Below are positions 23,261-35,800 of a stretch of DNA of 64,000 nucleotides, piece by piece. Below the pieces are notes generated by a model. That model saw only the letters and a list, made by a program, of their open reading frames with translations, did no database searches and was not told the DNA's origin. The DNA comes from Heracleum sosnowskyi (Eukaryota > Streptophyta > Magnoliopsida > Apiales > Apiaceae), in contig JAUIZM010000018.1 in the NCBI GenBank assembly GCA_030848705.1, positions 1,674,001-1,738,000 on the forward strand, in the 5' to 3' direction. Positions within the stretch are counted from its first letter, which is position 1; every line of letters begins with the position of its first letter. The translations under genes were made by a program, and so were the position numbers.

Positions 23261-24528
23261 TCTTTTAAACATTAGTGAAAAACATGTTCTCAAACTGAAA
23301 TAAAATTATGAGCAAATTTACATTATAGGAGTTATACTTTACGAAAATTAATTCCTAAAAGGAATATGTAAGTGATGAATAACTGAGTACTCATATATTT
23401 AAGAAAAACATCTAATAGACCTATTGTCTCGTCTTCAGGCAATCAGAGAAATCATGCCAATGAAATCGAATCAATTAATTGTTCGAGAGTCGAAAATCTG
23501 AGAAAGTCTAATGATCAACAGTACTAAAACTGCGTAATTAAATCAAACGTATAAACAAAATATTAACAAATAAATACATAGATCTAATTAATTAAATCCT
23601 AAATAAGTGACTTCCGCTTGAAGGTCTGTCCCTGTATGACGAAATTGTAATACATCTACATCTTGCAAAACATCAAATCAAATAATGAACATTGTGATAG
23701 TCAAAGAGCCTCAGATCTGAAAGTATAGTCTCACAAAAATTATATTAAATATATTGCATATTTAAGGATGCATAAGTATGTATGTAGTAACAAAATAAAT
23801 GTACCTCTGATCGAGAAATGTGCTTTTCTTTTCTTAATCAGCACAGGAGGAAGCAACGATGCTAATGTAACCAAAACAAAATGAATCTGGTACTTACATC
23901 TCGATAACAAATAAAAATATCACTCATTGTGGGACCACTTCTCTAAAAGGTGTATTAGAGGCCTAAATATAATAACTTAGGTTTATTGGGTTTTGTTATA
24001 TGTAAACTGTTAAAATTATGACTAAATGTAGACCATATAGTTTTTTATATTTGTACTGCAATATGTAGTGTATTATCTATACAACTTGTAGTATTTCTCA
24101 AAGTATATATATAAAAAAAACTTGATATACATAACTACATTTAGTCTTAATTTCAAAGGTCTACACTAAATTTTGCCTAGGTTTATTATACCTCAAAATA
24201 AGATATTTTGGTTATCCAATGTGTCATAACTTAGTTAAAAACCTTTTATAATATCGTTTAGTGAATAACCGACAATAAAATTAGAATAAGAAATTACGGA
24301 TATGGGAAGGATAGTGTAACGAGAAATTATATAATTGTTGTTAATTTTATAATGTAAGATTTTCGAGTCGAGTAATTTAATATCTATAATTTTTATTGAT
24401 GTATCAAATGAAAGCGCCTTATTAAATGCATCATCCATGTATTCTTATTTGAGTCATGTAAAAATAATTATATGTATTTGAAGTAGTTTATTTTTTGGAA
24501 AATAGACTTTTACCTTGTCATGTTGAAC
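23261..24528. other. AT-rich intergenic stretch
   Basis: No gene or defined repeat recognised. Confidence 0.35.
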
Positions 24529-24560
24529 TAGCATGAAAACTCGTGCAAGACACGGGTCAC
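24529..24560 (-). repeat. Helitron-like 3' terminus
   Basis: On the minus strand the sequence is ACCCGTGTCTTGCACGAG followed about 10 nt later by CTAGT. A short GC-rich hairpin just before a terminal CTAG next to T is the 3' signature of plant Helitrons. No partner 5' end was assigned. Confidence 0.4.
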
Positions 24561-25137
24561 TATTTAGCATAATTGTTTTAACTTCTAAGTAGTTCGGTGT
24601 TTATTATAATTTATAGATCGTTTGACAGACGTCTCATTGTGGGTACAAAAGCTGGACTTGATCTCCGTAGTGAGATAGTTAGCGTTGAAAAGTATCCTTG
24701 GTTGATGTGTTTTTGAGTTAAGAAATGAGTAAATTCGATATTTATGATATTTGTTATGTGTAAGATCTATGTCAAAATATGATTATCTTACATACAAGAC
24801 ATTAACCTGCACAATTTTACTAATTTAGCTCATTGAGCGAATGATACATTTTCTTGTTTGTGAAATGTAATTTGCATCGTAGTTATTTTATATATTTTGA
24901 AGTTAAATAAAATGTCTTCTATCAAATGACACTCACATATTTCGCGTGAAGTTCTAAAAATCTGTGATTTTATATAGTGATATAAAGATGTTTCAGTTAA
25001 TAGATAAACTCAATTTCAATTTCTACAAACAACTTTTTCTAATAAATAATAAACACAGAGGCAAGTTAGTCAGTTCAAATCATGCACAAAATATCTCATA
25101 GTTAAATTATCTCACCAATTATAATATGTTAATCGAT

Positions 25138-25650
25138 ATAATAATATATACCAAATACTCTTCTACTCACGCGACACACACATATACATATAATGTGTTT
25201 GATATAGAACATGTATGACTGAGTAGTGCTATGGTAGGAAGATGAGCAAATTATTGCATAAACCCAAGTTCGATTCCATTCATTAACAAAAAAATTTTTA
25301 GAAAAAAGAGTAAACACAAGGGAAATTTAGATATTTTAAATTAAATAAAATGTCTCACCAATTTAGATTAGATTAGATGTCTCATGAATCATTGCTTTTA
25401 TTGGGTTATAATAAAATAGATATATAATAATAATACCAAATATTTCTTTACTCACACGGCACACACATATGATGTGTGTAATTTACAAATCATATAATTG
25501 AGTGGTGTGGTGGTAAGAGGAGGTGCAAGTTATTGTGGACACCCAAGTTCGAATCCACTCAATATCAATTTTTTTAAGAATAATAAACATAAGGGTAATT
25601 TGGACATTTCAAATGCATTAAAATGTAAGAATATCATCATATGCAAAGTT
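25138..25650 (+). repeat. Two copies of a SINE-like / tRNA-related repeat
   Basis: Copy 1 (about 25138-25368) and copy 2 (about 25420-25650) share TACCAAATA, ACTCAC.CG.CACACACATAT, a tRNA-like core, and AAACA(C/T)AAGGG(A/T)AATTT. The core (about 25217-25282 and 25496-25564) has an A-box-like TGGTGGTAAGAGG in copy 2 and the B-box-like AGTTCGA(A/T)TCCA in both. The core in copy 2 is bounded by the 9-nt palindrome pair ATTGAGTGG / CCACTCAAT. It does not fold as a proper tRNA, so a tRNA-derived SINE or old tRNA relic is the better reading. Confidence 0.45.
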
Positions 25651-25664
25651 TCTGAATTACATAC

Positions 25665-26230
25665 TACTAGCTTAAAACTGGTGCGATGCTCGGATTGTTT
25701 TTAATAATTGTTATTTTATTATTCATGTTTTGATATTTTATTAATTGTATTTGTTAAAAAAAATAAGTTGGCATGTTAAAATACGTAAACTTTTTTTTAA
25801 ATAATTAAAAGCATTAAATAATGTTTTAAAAGAAATAAGTAAGGCTTTTAACGTGATATTTTTGGGAAAAGGTGAGGTTTTCGTTAAAAAAAATGTAACA
25901 TGTTTTAATTGAAAAATGTAAGGCTTTGACCGTGATATATTTTGGAAAAAGGATTGAAAAAGGTAATGTTTTAACCGTAATACTTTTTGGGAAAAACGGG
26001 GTTTTAGTAAGAAAAATAGAAAATGTAGCATGTTTTAATTGAAAAAGTTAATTACCCGTGATAATTTTGGAAAAAGGAAAGGATTTTGTTAGAAAAAGTA
26101 ATATGTTTTAGTTGAAAAAGATATTTGGTTATAAAAAGATTACATTATTATTTAATTAATTTTTTATAAATAAGTAAGGGTAATTAAGTAAAATCATGAA
26201 GTACCTAATAACAGGTATCGTACCGACCAA
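25665..26230 (-). mobile_element. Helitron-like fragment with repeat interior
   Basis: The low-coordinate end reads, on the minus strand, CCGAGCATCGCACC then AGTTTTAAGCTAGT, a worn Helitron-type 3' end. The interior is a degenerate tandem array with repeated CCGTGATA.TTTTGG.AAAA and GTTTTA(A/G)TTGAAAAA words, similar to the array at 32080-32600 that follows another such terminus. No Rep/helicase frame is present, so it would be non-autonomous. The far end is approximate. Confidence 0.4.
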
Positions 26231-26388
26231 ACTTTTAATATTTCGTCTTTAATAAAATAGTATACATATGCATCAAATAAATATAAAAATATGTCTACAA
26301 AACTATATTAATTCTTTTATATATTATTAGTGTGTATTGAAATTTTTTCTTACTTTTGTAGTAAAAATATAAATACTAAAATCATTTT

Positions 26389-27222
26389 TTTGAAGAAACG
26401 AAATGTGACAACCCGGGTCAAATCCCGAGCCTTTTTCGAAAATCGAGTCAATTCCCGATTCTGAGTCCAAAATAAGCCGAAGTACACTGGCTCAATTGCA
26501 TCCAACTTGGGTAACGACAAGCCCACCACAGGCCCTCAAACGATCATGATTTGTTGGTGCTAATTAGTAGTAGTACTTTGCTTTATAAACTGAACAGAAG
26601 TCCCAAATCTACTCGATGTGGGATTGAGGTGTTACACGGAAATTAATTCAATAATGAAAAGCCATACGACATCTACAAAAACAATCGAGTCGGGCAAACA
26701 TAAAACAGATCATATCGCTGATTAAAGTCTTCATGAAGAGACAATCAAGCGATTTGTTGAAGTTGATATATACACATGTACGCCCTTCGTCATAACCAGT
26801 TTGAGTTTGAAGAAACGGAATGTGACAACCCGGGTCAAATCCCGAGCCTTTTTCGAAAATCGAGTCAATTCTCGATTATGAGTCCAAAATAAGCCGAAGT
26901 ACACTGGCTCAATTGCAGCCAATTTGGGTAACGACAAGCCCACCACAAGCCCCCAAAAGATCATGATTTGTTGGTGCTAATTAGTAGTAGTACTTTACTT
27001 TATAAACTGAACAGAAGTCCCAAATCTACTCGATGTGGGATTGGGGTGTTACACGGAAATTAATTCAATAATGAAAAGCCATACGACATCTACACAAACA
27101 ATCGAGTCGGACAAACATAAAACAAATCATATTTCTGATTAAAGTCTTCATGAATAGACAATCAAGCGATTTGTTGAAGTTGATATATACACATGTACCC
27201 CCTTCGTCATAACCAGTTTGAG
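26389..27222. repeat. 417-bp tandem duplication
   Basis: Two head-to-tail copies, 26389-26805 and 26806-27222, nearly identical and exactly 417 bp apart. Each unit contains a roughly 235-bp block that opens TGTGACAACCCGGGTC and closes GATGTGGGATTG(A/G)GGTGTTACAC; its ends are imperfect inverted repeats (TGTGACAACCC against TGTAACACCCC). The block resembles a widespread class of non-coding plant repeats with LTR-like or TIR-like ends. The other 180 bp of each unit is also duplicated, so the duplication postdates the block. Confidence 0.8.
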
Positions 27223-27491
27223 CTATTGACCGTAATTGCAATTCCATAGAAATCTTCATCACTGAATCAAAACCTTGAAAATCACGCAGATCTAACATTT
27301 CAGACGTTATATTATTCCAAAACACATCAAACTATCACAAGGAGAGGATAAACAAAACTCAAATGATTTGGGAACACAACTCATCAAGATGATATTTAAT
27401 TAAACAAACAAAATAAACTAAAACCCTTACCCAAGGATGAAGATTATTGAAAAAACAATAACAAACCAAAGAAATTAATTGATTTGGGGTT

Positions 27492-28487
27492 TGTTAGGAA
27501 TTATGTTGATTCTTGATGATAACCAAATTAACTCAGTAAAATTTTTACAAGTAAAATGTAGCCTTCAACGGATAGCATGTGTATACAATATCCGTTGAAG
27601 GGTAACTTATCAATTGATAAGACTCATTGTAACATGTTCTTTTAGTTTTAATAGTAGTTGAAAGTATTAGTGTTAGGGTTGAATAAGTCATGTTGACTAA
27701 CAATTGATATGTAGAATAGGAAGGCTAATTGTAAATATTTGATGCCTTATAATTTTACATAAGTGAAATGTACTTCAACGGATACAATTCAGCCTTCAAC
27801 GGATGCAGCCAATACACCTTCAATGGATGCAACCAAGATACTTTCAACGGATGTTGGACAAATCAACCTCAACCGATACAAGGCCAATAATTAGCAGTTG
27901 AAAGTGTGATAGAGACAGTTCTGACAAGTCACATGGGTTGATGAACAAATAGGAGCATGAAAACCAGCATTTTTGGAAACCCTGAAGAAAAGGAAGCATT
28001 TTATTTTCATCTGGTCAATAGAGATAATTGAAGAAGGATATTCAGCTAAAAGACAAATCATTTCAAGGACTACTGGACTTAGAGTGGAAAAGCAAGCTTT
28101 ATGACTTTACCTACTAAATATTTTATGTAGTTCAATTAGGCTTGTAAACTTGGAGTATATAACCAAGTGTAACAATGTTTTTGTAAGTAAGAAATCAGTT
28201 TCAGTTTTCAAGAGCTTAAGCAATAGTCAGTTGTAAATTGCTGAAGCAAAAATATTGTATTAGAAGCTGTGTGTTTTGTTCTAAGACATCTCAGAGATTT
28301 TTTCAAATAAAAATCTCTCAAGTGGAACAATCAATCCACCTGAATTTTTAATTCTTGTGTTTTGTTTTCTGCAAATTTAGTTTTTGTTCTTAGGTGTTGT
28401 TTGTCAAGCAAAAGAATTGATAAATTTGAAAGGATTGTATTCAACCCCCCTTCTACAATCATGTGATTACATTGTTTGAGAATAACA
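27492..28487 (+). mobile_element. Copia-type solo LTR
   Basis: About 996 bp beginning TGTTAGGAATTATG and ending GAGAATAACA, with a TATA box at about 28155-28161 (AGTATATAACC) and the TTCAACCCCCCTTCTAC word common near the end of plant copia LTRs. Flanking 5-mers GGGTT and GGGCT are imperfect duplications. No internal domain or second LTR is nearby, hence solo. The U3 part carries about six direct CTTCAACGGAT-like words plus one inverted copy (27561-27870). Confidence 0.65.
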
Positions 28488-29985
28488 GGGCTTTTCAACG
28501 GTGAAAACCGATGGAAGCCCCGACGGCTGCTATGAAAAGAAGAAAAAATGAGGCTGAAAGAGAGAGGAGAGCGTATGATTTTTTCTTAAATACTAAAATC
28601 ATATTCTCATACTTTTATACCGGATTTATTCTAAAATTTCTTGAAAAGGCAATGTTTAATATTATGTAAATTAATAAAATGTACTTGCACCTCTTTTCAC
28701 GTAAACATGACATTTCAAACAATTTCTTTCTAAATCTTTTACATCTTAAATTACGTAGTGTCTCTATCACAATCAAGTACCATACTTCATGCTCATGGTC
28801 AATAATGATTTGTGAAAATATCATAATAGTGATTGTTCTACGTTATTAAAATAAATTAGTGTTTCTCCCATAATATTAGGGTTTTATGCTAAAAAACAAG
28901 TTTTTATATGATTATTCTTGTTATCATTTAATTTAGTTTGTCGTGCATATGTTATTAATTTATAAAAAAATTCCAAAATCAATTTTGAGAGAATTTTTAG
29001 AAAATTATTTAATAAATTTTAATTTCAAATAATATTTATAAAAATATGCATTTCTCTAAAAATTGAAATAGGCAAAAAAAATATTACTTGTATGAGTTGT
29101 CGAAAAATTACATAGTAAAGAGTGTGGATACCTCAAAATTATAATAAGAAAATCATTTCAGGTCATGTACAACATATAAACCTTGTTATTTCCATCTAAA
29201 TCTTATAAATTCCAGCATATTAAAAGATTAAGTCAAATCCCCAAATTCAAATTTTCAACTTACAAAATAATAAAATGTGGTATAACAATAATTTTTACTA
29301 ATATATTCATATCTTACATTCTTTCAAATAAATTCAACTAACCTAAAAAGCAACGCATTTATCAAACATTAATAGACAATTTTATAGAAAATGGACACCA
29401 TGATTAACATCATAGCAAAAAATTATATATCATATATAATTAGTTTAAAATTTTTATTGTGATTTAGTCATGAGAAACAAAGTTGTCAATTTAGAATTTG
29501 TATTATTAAGTAAATTAAGATTCAATTATTCATTAATACAAATATGTTCATAATATAAAATGATCAAAGTTAAAGAACAATTATACTTTTATTAAATTTG
29601 TAATAAAATACATAAAATCAAAATGTACTACATTGAGGATAATAAGAAAATATTCTACGCATACGCTTTGTATTAATGACTATAAAAAAGATCTAGATTT
29701 TTTTGTAAAACATTGTAGATTTATAATATTAGAATAATGGGAATGAATGACAGAAACCCAACTCCTAAAAAGGAGAAAGTTCACGCTTGCACAAGATGCA
29801 AGCAAAGTTCACAATTAGCAAATTAAACATACAATAACTTAAACTAACATAAAATAGTCGACTAGTTCACCACGATCCACAAGCTTGGATCCCTTCCCTT
29901 AGGCTTACACTTCTGCTATCTTCTAGAACAACAATGCCTTTGCATGAAGCCGTAGTGCTTTGTTGTCCTCTGTTTCCCCTTCTTC
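28488..29985. other. AT-rich intergenic stretch
   Basis: The first 80 bp after the solo LTR is less AT-rich but shows no clear frame. No gene recognised. Confidence 0.35.
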
Positions 29986-30105
29986 CAGCACATCCCTCCT
30001 TGATCCTCTTTTGCCTCCTCTACCTAGTTGTTGTGCCCCTCGATTGGTAGAGCTAGAATTCTGAATATGATTCATGTTCTGAGAAGATTGTCCACGGAGT
30101 TGACA

Positions 30106-30614
30106 CTATGTACTCCTATGTTGCTTAGGAGTACGAATAACATACTTCCTTGGACGCCTTCTGCCTCTTTTAAGAGGTGCAGACCCTGTCTCTTTGATGA
30201 CATCCTTGGTCTGTACCTTAGTCACCACATATTCCAATTTTCTTGGCCTCCCCCATTTTCTCTTGATATTCCTACCAGTGTCCAAAGAATCGCCACTAGC
30301 ATCAACAGTTTCCTTAGAAGCAAATGATACATTATTGAAGTTCAATATAGACCCAAAGGTACTCCATCCATTAAGATTCCTACCATACAGACCTCATTGA
30401 GGTGAACACAATTTGGCGTAGCATGCGATATTTGATGACATATATCACATGTTTCAGAGTAAGAGAGATAGAGCACATGAATCTTGGCAATAACTTTGTT
30501 CCTACTATCCAGACTAGCTAGGAGAGTTGTGGGCCAATAACCAAGCACATACATCTTTACACATACAACAACATTAATTGTCGACTTGTCGTAGTGAGAT
30601 TGCTCAATACACAA
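30106..30614 (-). pseudogene. Retroelement ORF1 fragment: zinc knuckle plus AT-hook tail
   Basis: Two overlapping frames, 30614-30342 and 30345-30106, are joined by a frameshift near 30342-30360. The first reads VVCVKMYVLGYWPTTLLASL, typical of the stretch after DUF4283 in plant retroelement proteins, then a CX2CX4HX4C knuckle (CDICHQISHATPNC). The second holds KWGRPRKLEY and GRRRPRKYVI, two AT-hook-like motifs. The N-terminal half is missing and no reverse transcriptase lies nearby. I read it as a decayed fragment; a degraded host gene derived from such a protein cannot be excluded. Confidence 0.55.
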
Positions 30615-31423
30615 CTAAATTTGTGAATTTTTGAATAAGGAAAAATTCAACTTTTTCCTTAACAATAACTACACAACTAAATTTTCATTGTTCAAAAGCA
30701 TCAACATATATAAAATGAATATGGCGATTTAACCACAATCGAACCATCCATACTAAGAGTATGAGAATTAAACCTCTTAACAACACAATGAGTAAAAAGA
30801 GTTAGAGAATTACCAGATCTGGGGAAAGAGGGAGTAACTTCACCAGTAATGGGAGTAAAACAAGTCGGTGACCTCATGACACATTGACACCTTCCGTTTT
30901 AGGTCAAGTTCTCTGCCCCACATTACACAGGTTAGGTATGCATGAATCCGCAACTAAGTCCCGTTCTCTAGAATACCCCAAACCAGAACCCAAACACTTC
31001 TAAGAATGAGAGTAGAACACCCAGAGGATAGTGAAAAGAAATCAGAAATAGGGTAAGCAGTGGATTGGAGGAAAAAAGATGGGGGCTCGAAGATGAAGAC
31101 AAATGAAGAATTGAATTGAAGAAGGCGGGAAGAGGAACGAGGGAAGAAAAGGTAGAAGAAGGGTTTTTTTTTAGAGGAGAGCCGGCTCTCGTTAAAAGTG
31201 TCTACTCAGCCAATTTTCACTTCAAAAGTAAAAGATCTAGATTTTGTTGTGATAAAAGTGATAAAATCTTTGTTAGAACAAATTATTATTTTTATTTTTA
31301 ACTAACACAAGTGGTAAAGAGTTCATCTCTTTTTATCGTCCCAATTTGATTCTCGCTCATATTCGAGATTTGCTAGAACAAATATATACTTGTAAAGCAT
31401 ATAAGTATAATCATTTAAGAAAA
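30615..31423. other. Intergenic stretch flanking the ORF1 fragment
   Basis: May include the lost 5' part of the fragment. A tRNA-like word (ACACAAGTGGTAAAGAG, then TTGATTCTCGCTC) at about 31306-31358 resembles the SINE-like cores near 25.2-25.6 kb. Confidence 0.3.
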
Positions 31424-32620
31424 ATTAGATTAAAACTCGTGCGATGCACGGTTAAATTTAATAGTTATTATTTAATTATTTGTATATTTAATAATTTATT
31501 GTTAATTTGATTTGTTTAAAAGATACGTAAGATTGGAAATAGTATTTTTATTAGCATGTGTATTTATAATAATTAGACTTGTTAAAATAAATACGTAGAT
31601 TCAAATAGATAGATTTTAGAAATATATTAAAGTATATAGGTTCGTAAACTGACCCAAGTAAATTGATTTAAAAATAAATAAGAATGTTAATTCGTATAGG
31701 TAAATTAAATTTAAAATAAATAAAACGTAGACTGTCTTAAATAAATATCTTTAGAGATGTACTAAAATATTTTTGAATAAATAAGTCTGTAAACTGGTCC
31801 AAGTATATTGACTTAAAAAATATAAGCTCATCACACTACCTAAATAAATAGATTTTAGAGATGCGTTTTAATTAGCATAGTTAATTTTTTTTTTTTATAA
31901 ATATGTTAACCAGTGAATGAACAAATTAAAGAACAACTAATCAAACTATTACTAATTTATATCTATAAATTATATATTTATAAACAAATATTTATTTGAT
32001 TCAACATGATTTAATAATTTATAGGACTGTTTTTGTCTAATTTTCAGCATTTAGTGTCGCATTCGAGGTAACTTATAATTATATATATGTCATATGTGAT
32101 AATTTTAGAAAGGAGAAATTTTAGTTAGAAAATATAAAAACAAATATACACTTTGACTAATAAAGGTAATCGGTTAATTATTATTTTTATAATATTAGTA
32201 TTTAATGTTACTAAATAAAATTACCGATATTTTTGAAAAATGTGAGGTTTTAGTTAGGATAAATTTTAGTTAGAAAATATAAAAAAGAATATACGCTTTG
32301 ACAAAAAAGCTAATCGGTTAGTTATTAGTAATTATAATATTTTTATTTTATTTTATTAAATAAAACTGCCCGTGATATTTTTGGAAAATGATAGATTTTA
32401 GTTACGAAAAATAGAAAAGTAGAAATATTAGTTAGAAAATTTGAAAAAGAATATATAATTTGACTAAAAAAGGTAATTGGTTAGTTATTAGCCATTATAA
32501 TTTTATTATTTTATTTTATTAAATGAAACTGTTTGTGATATTTTTGGAAAATGAGATGTTTTAGTTAGAAAAAATAGAAAATGTAATATATATAATATTT
32601 TTTAATATTTTATGTAACAG
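31424..32620 (-). mobile_element. Helitron-like fragment with tandem interior
   Basis: On the minus strand the low-coordinate end is CCGTGCATCGCACGAG, a 5-bp stem (CGTGC/GCACG) with a 3-nt loop, then TTTTAATCTAA (CTAA fits CTRR). The interior at about 32080-32600 holds three units of about 125-130 bp sharing GGTAAT(C/T)GGTTA.TTATTA, GTGATATTTTTGGAAAATG and TTTTAGTTAG(A/G)A. No coding capacity was seen. The 5' end is not defined. Confidence 0.45.
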
Positions 32621-32709
32621 TTCTCATTGATTTGATCCGAAATATCTAAGATTACGGATTGAGTGACCAAACTTTTGGAGGACTAGATTACAAAAACTTT
32701 TTTTTTTTA

Positions 32710-32874
32710 CATTTTTATTTTTGGGATGTCTCTCTCAATTCTTTACATTCCAAAACTTACTCAAAATAGTAAACTTTTATAATATAAAAATTAATTATTT
32801 CCCATATTTTTCTTCACTTTATTTACTTTATCACTTAAATATTGATGGGTACCACCACTTTACCCCTAATACTT
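32710..32874. mobile_element. Left part of a Stowaway-family MITE split by a LINE
   Basis: GGGATGTCTCTCTCAATTC, TTTACATTCCAAAA, TTTTATAATATAAAA and AAATATTGATGGGTACCACC follow in the same order as in the 47176-47487 copy read on its minus strand. The sequence stops at the LINE target site TACCCCTAATACTT (32861-32874) and weak similarity resumes after 38299. The outer TIR is worn. Confidence 0.55.
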
Positions 32875-32898
32875 TTTGAAACAAAAAACAGATTTTCA

Positions 32899-35800
32899 TT
32901 ACTTTCGAATATCAAACAAGAAAGTCTCCAACAAACATGTAGGAGGAGACGTAAACAAATTTTGGCAATTAGCTAAACAAGGAATCCTAGCAATCTCATG
33001 AGCTACCCTGTTAGCTTGTTTCCGAATAAAGTGAATTGTGGCTTCCGTTAAGTGTTGAAGTTGCAGCTTGCAGTCATCAATAACAGCTCCAACCTCAAGG
33101 TAATTTTGCTCCTTACTTTTGATGGCCTGTACTGTGAGTAACGAGTCTGTCTCGATCTTAACTCGCTTACTTTGCAGATGCATGTCCTTAATCCAAGACA
33201 ATGCCTCTCGAACCCCTACAACCTCTGCCTCGACTACTGAAACTGGGCCAACTAACCCTTAGATTCTTACCTGCTAAAAAACTGCCCAAGTGATCTCTTA
33301 GCACCATGCCAATTGAGAATGTTTCTGCACCCGAAAAAACAGACTCATCTACATTCAATTTCAGCACACCCTCCTCTGGTGGTGACCACCTGCATTCTTT
33401 GTTCTCTTGACCCTGGTCATCCTTCTGTATAGCACCTGAATTCTTTCTCTTTGCTTTTTGCCATTCAGAAACTGAACTGAAACTTCCATCCATAGCTAAT
33501 GCTGGAGTGACAGATTTATCTTCCCAGACCTTCTTGTTTCTCCAGTACCAAATCCCCAATAGCACAGTACACACTTTCCCTACTTCCTCCGAAGATGCAT
33601 CGTTTACCTTACTGAGCAACCAATCTGGAGCAAACTCTACAGCCCTCATGTCATAACTCAGATTAACATGATCCCAACACTGTCTGGAAAAATTACATTC
33701 GAAGAAGACATGTAATAAGTGCTCTATGTCGTGTAGACACATTGGACAAGTTATAGGAAGTGTGACACCTTTAGCATTTAATCTTCTACGCACTGGCACA
33801 CTGTTACGACAAAATCTCCAAATGAAAATCTTCATTTTATGAGGAATCTGCAGCCTCCAAATTCTTTTCCAGCCATGACTTTGAGGAATAGACGAAGTAC
33901 CAAACATCTGATCATACCAAAAACGATAGCCTGCCCTGGCCGTATAAACTCCATTGGATGATTCAGCCCAAACAACTCTGTCCTGCCTGACCTGTTGAGG
34001 TATAGTGATAGCTAAAATTTCTCTAGCGTCCTCTTCAACAAAATGTTCTTGCACATAACTGATATTCCACTGCCTCGAATTAGGAATAATAAGCTCAGAC
34101 ACCAACTCATTCCTGCCTTCATACCTATGATTACTTTCAACACAGAAAGTTTTCTTCCCCCTAAGCCATGGATCTCTAACAGCCACTATACTTTCTCCAT
34201 CCCCTAACACCCACCTGAACCCCCTTCGTAATTCTTCTTTTGCCGTCCATATACCATTCCAAATAAAACTCACATCATTACCTCTTACTGCCTGAAGAAA
34301 ATGAGAGTTAGGGAAATATCTTGCTCTATACAATCGAGACACCAACGAATCAGGATTGGTCATGAAATTCCAACAATGTTTCCCAAGCAATGCAATGTTG
34401 AACCCATAGAGATTTCGAAAACCAAGTCCACCCTTGCTTTTTGGCAGACTCATATTATTCCACGAATGCCAATTAATACCTTTATTTCCTGCTGAGCTAG
34501 ATCTCCACCAGAAATTATTGAAAAGTCTCTCCAACTCCTGACATAACGTTCTTGGAAGCAGAAAACAGGACATAGTGTAGGAAGGGATTGCCTGAGCGAC
34601 ATTTCTAATCAACACTGTTTTCCCAGCCCTGGATATTGGTTTACTTTGCCATTGCTGAATACATTTACTAGCCCTCTCCTTCAAATACCCAAAAACTCGT
34701 TTTTTAGACCTTCCTATTAGAGAGGGAAGCCCAAGGTACTTCGTCTCTGTGATCTCATTATGCACCCCCAGTATATTAAAAATCTCCAACTGCTTATCAC
34801 GTCGAACGTTGGCACTAAAAAAGACCCCTGACTTCTGAAAATTCACTGATTGTCCCGAAACCTTTTCATAGTTAATCAGAAGAGACTTTATATTAGCTGC
34901 TTCCTCCGTGGTACTACGAAAAAAATAAAAAAAATTCGTCTGCAAATAATAGATGAGAAACCGTAGGCGCAAGAGGACATATTCTACTACCATGAATGTT
35001 ACCGGTTGACGATGCTTGATCAATAGCATTTGAAAGCCCTTCAACACAAAATAAAAACAGATAAGGGGATAAATGATCCCCTTGTCTCAGCCCTCTCTTT
35101 GGAATTACTGGTCCCACCATAGATCCGTTCAGACAGAAATTATAAGACACAGTTTTAACACACATCATCATCCAGTCGATCCATGTACCACAAAACCCCA
35201 TTACTTGCATTCTATGTCGAAGAAATCTCCAATTCACACGATCATACGCCTTGCTGATATCTAATTTAAGAGCAACCTCACCCTCATTTCCTCTATTCTT
35301 TCTCCTCATATGATGTATTACCTCGAAGGCCACAAGGACGTTATCCGTTATACTTCTCCCCTTTACAAATGCAAATTGGTTTTCAGAAATTAATCCCGGC
35401 AGCACCTCTCTTAATCTATTAGCCAAAACTTTAGCTAAGATTTTATATAACACATTACATAACGCTATTGGCCTAAGGTCTTTCATGCAAGATGCATTCT
35501 TCTTTTTAGGAATAAGAACCACGTTAGTGCTATTTAACTCACCTGGAAACTTCTTTGTGTGCAACCATCCTTTACAATACTCAAAGATCTCCTTCCCCAT
35601 AACAGGCCAGAAATTCTGAAAGAAGGCTGGATTTAACCCATCAGGGCCCGAGGCCTTTTCAGGATGCATCTGTTTGATTGCAGTGGTGAATTCCTCAAAC
35701 GAAACATCCTCTATTAGCTGCATATTCTGCTCCTGTGTAATCAGTCTGTGCCCAGCTTCCTGCTGTAACTCAGTGTCCTCTAATTCTCCTGCAAACAAAT

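Noticed and set aside
25496..25564. Possible tRNA gene
   Set aside because: There is a B-box and a closing stem, but D, anticodon and T arms do not form a normal cloverleaf; a SINE-like unit fits better.
26731..27325. Two small minus-strand frames with similar sequence
   Set aside because: They lie in the 417-bp tandem duplication and have no protein-like conservation beyond the duplication itself.
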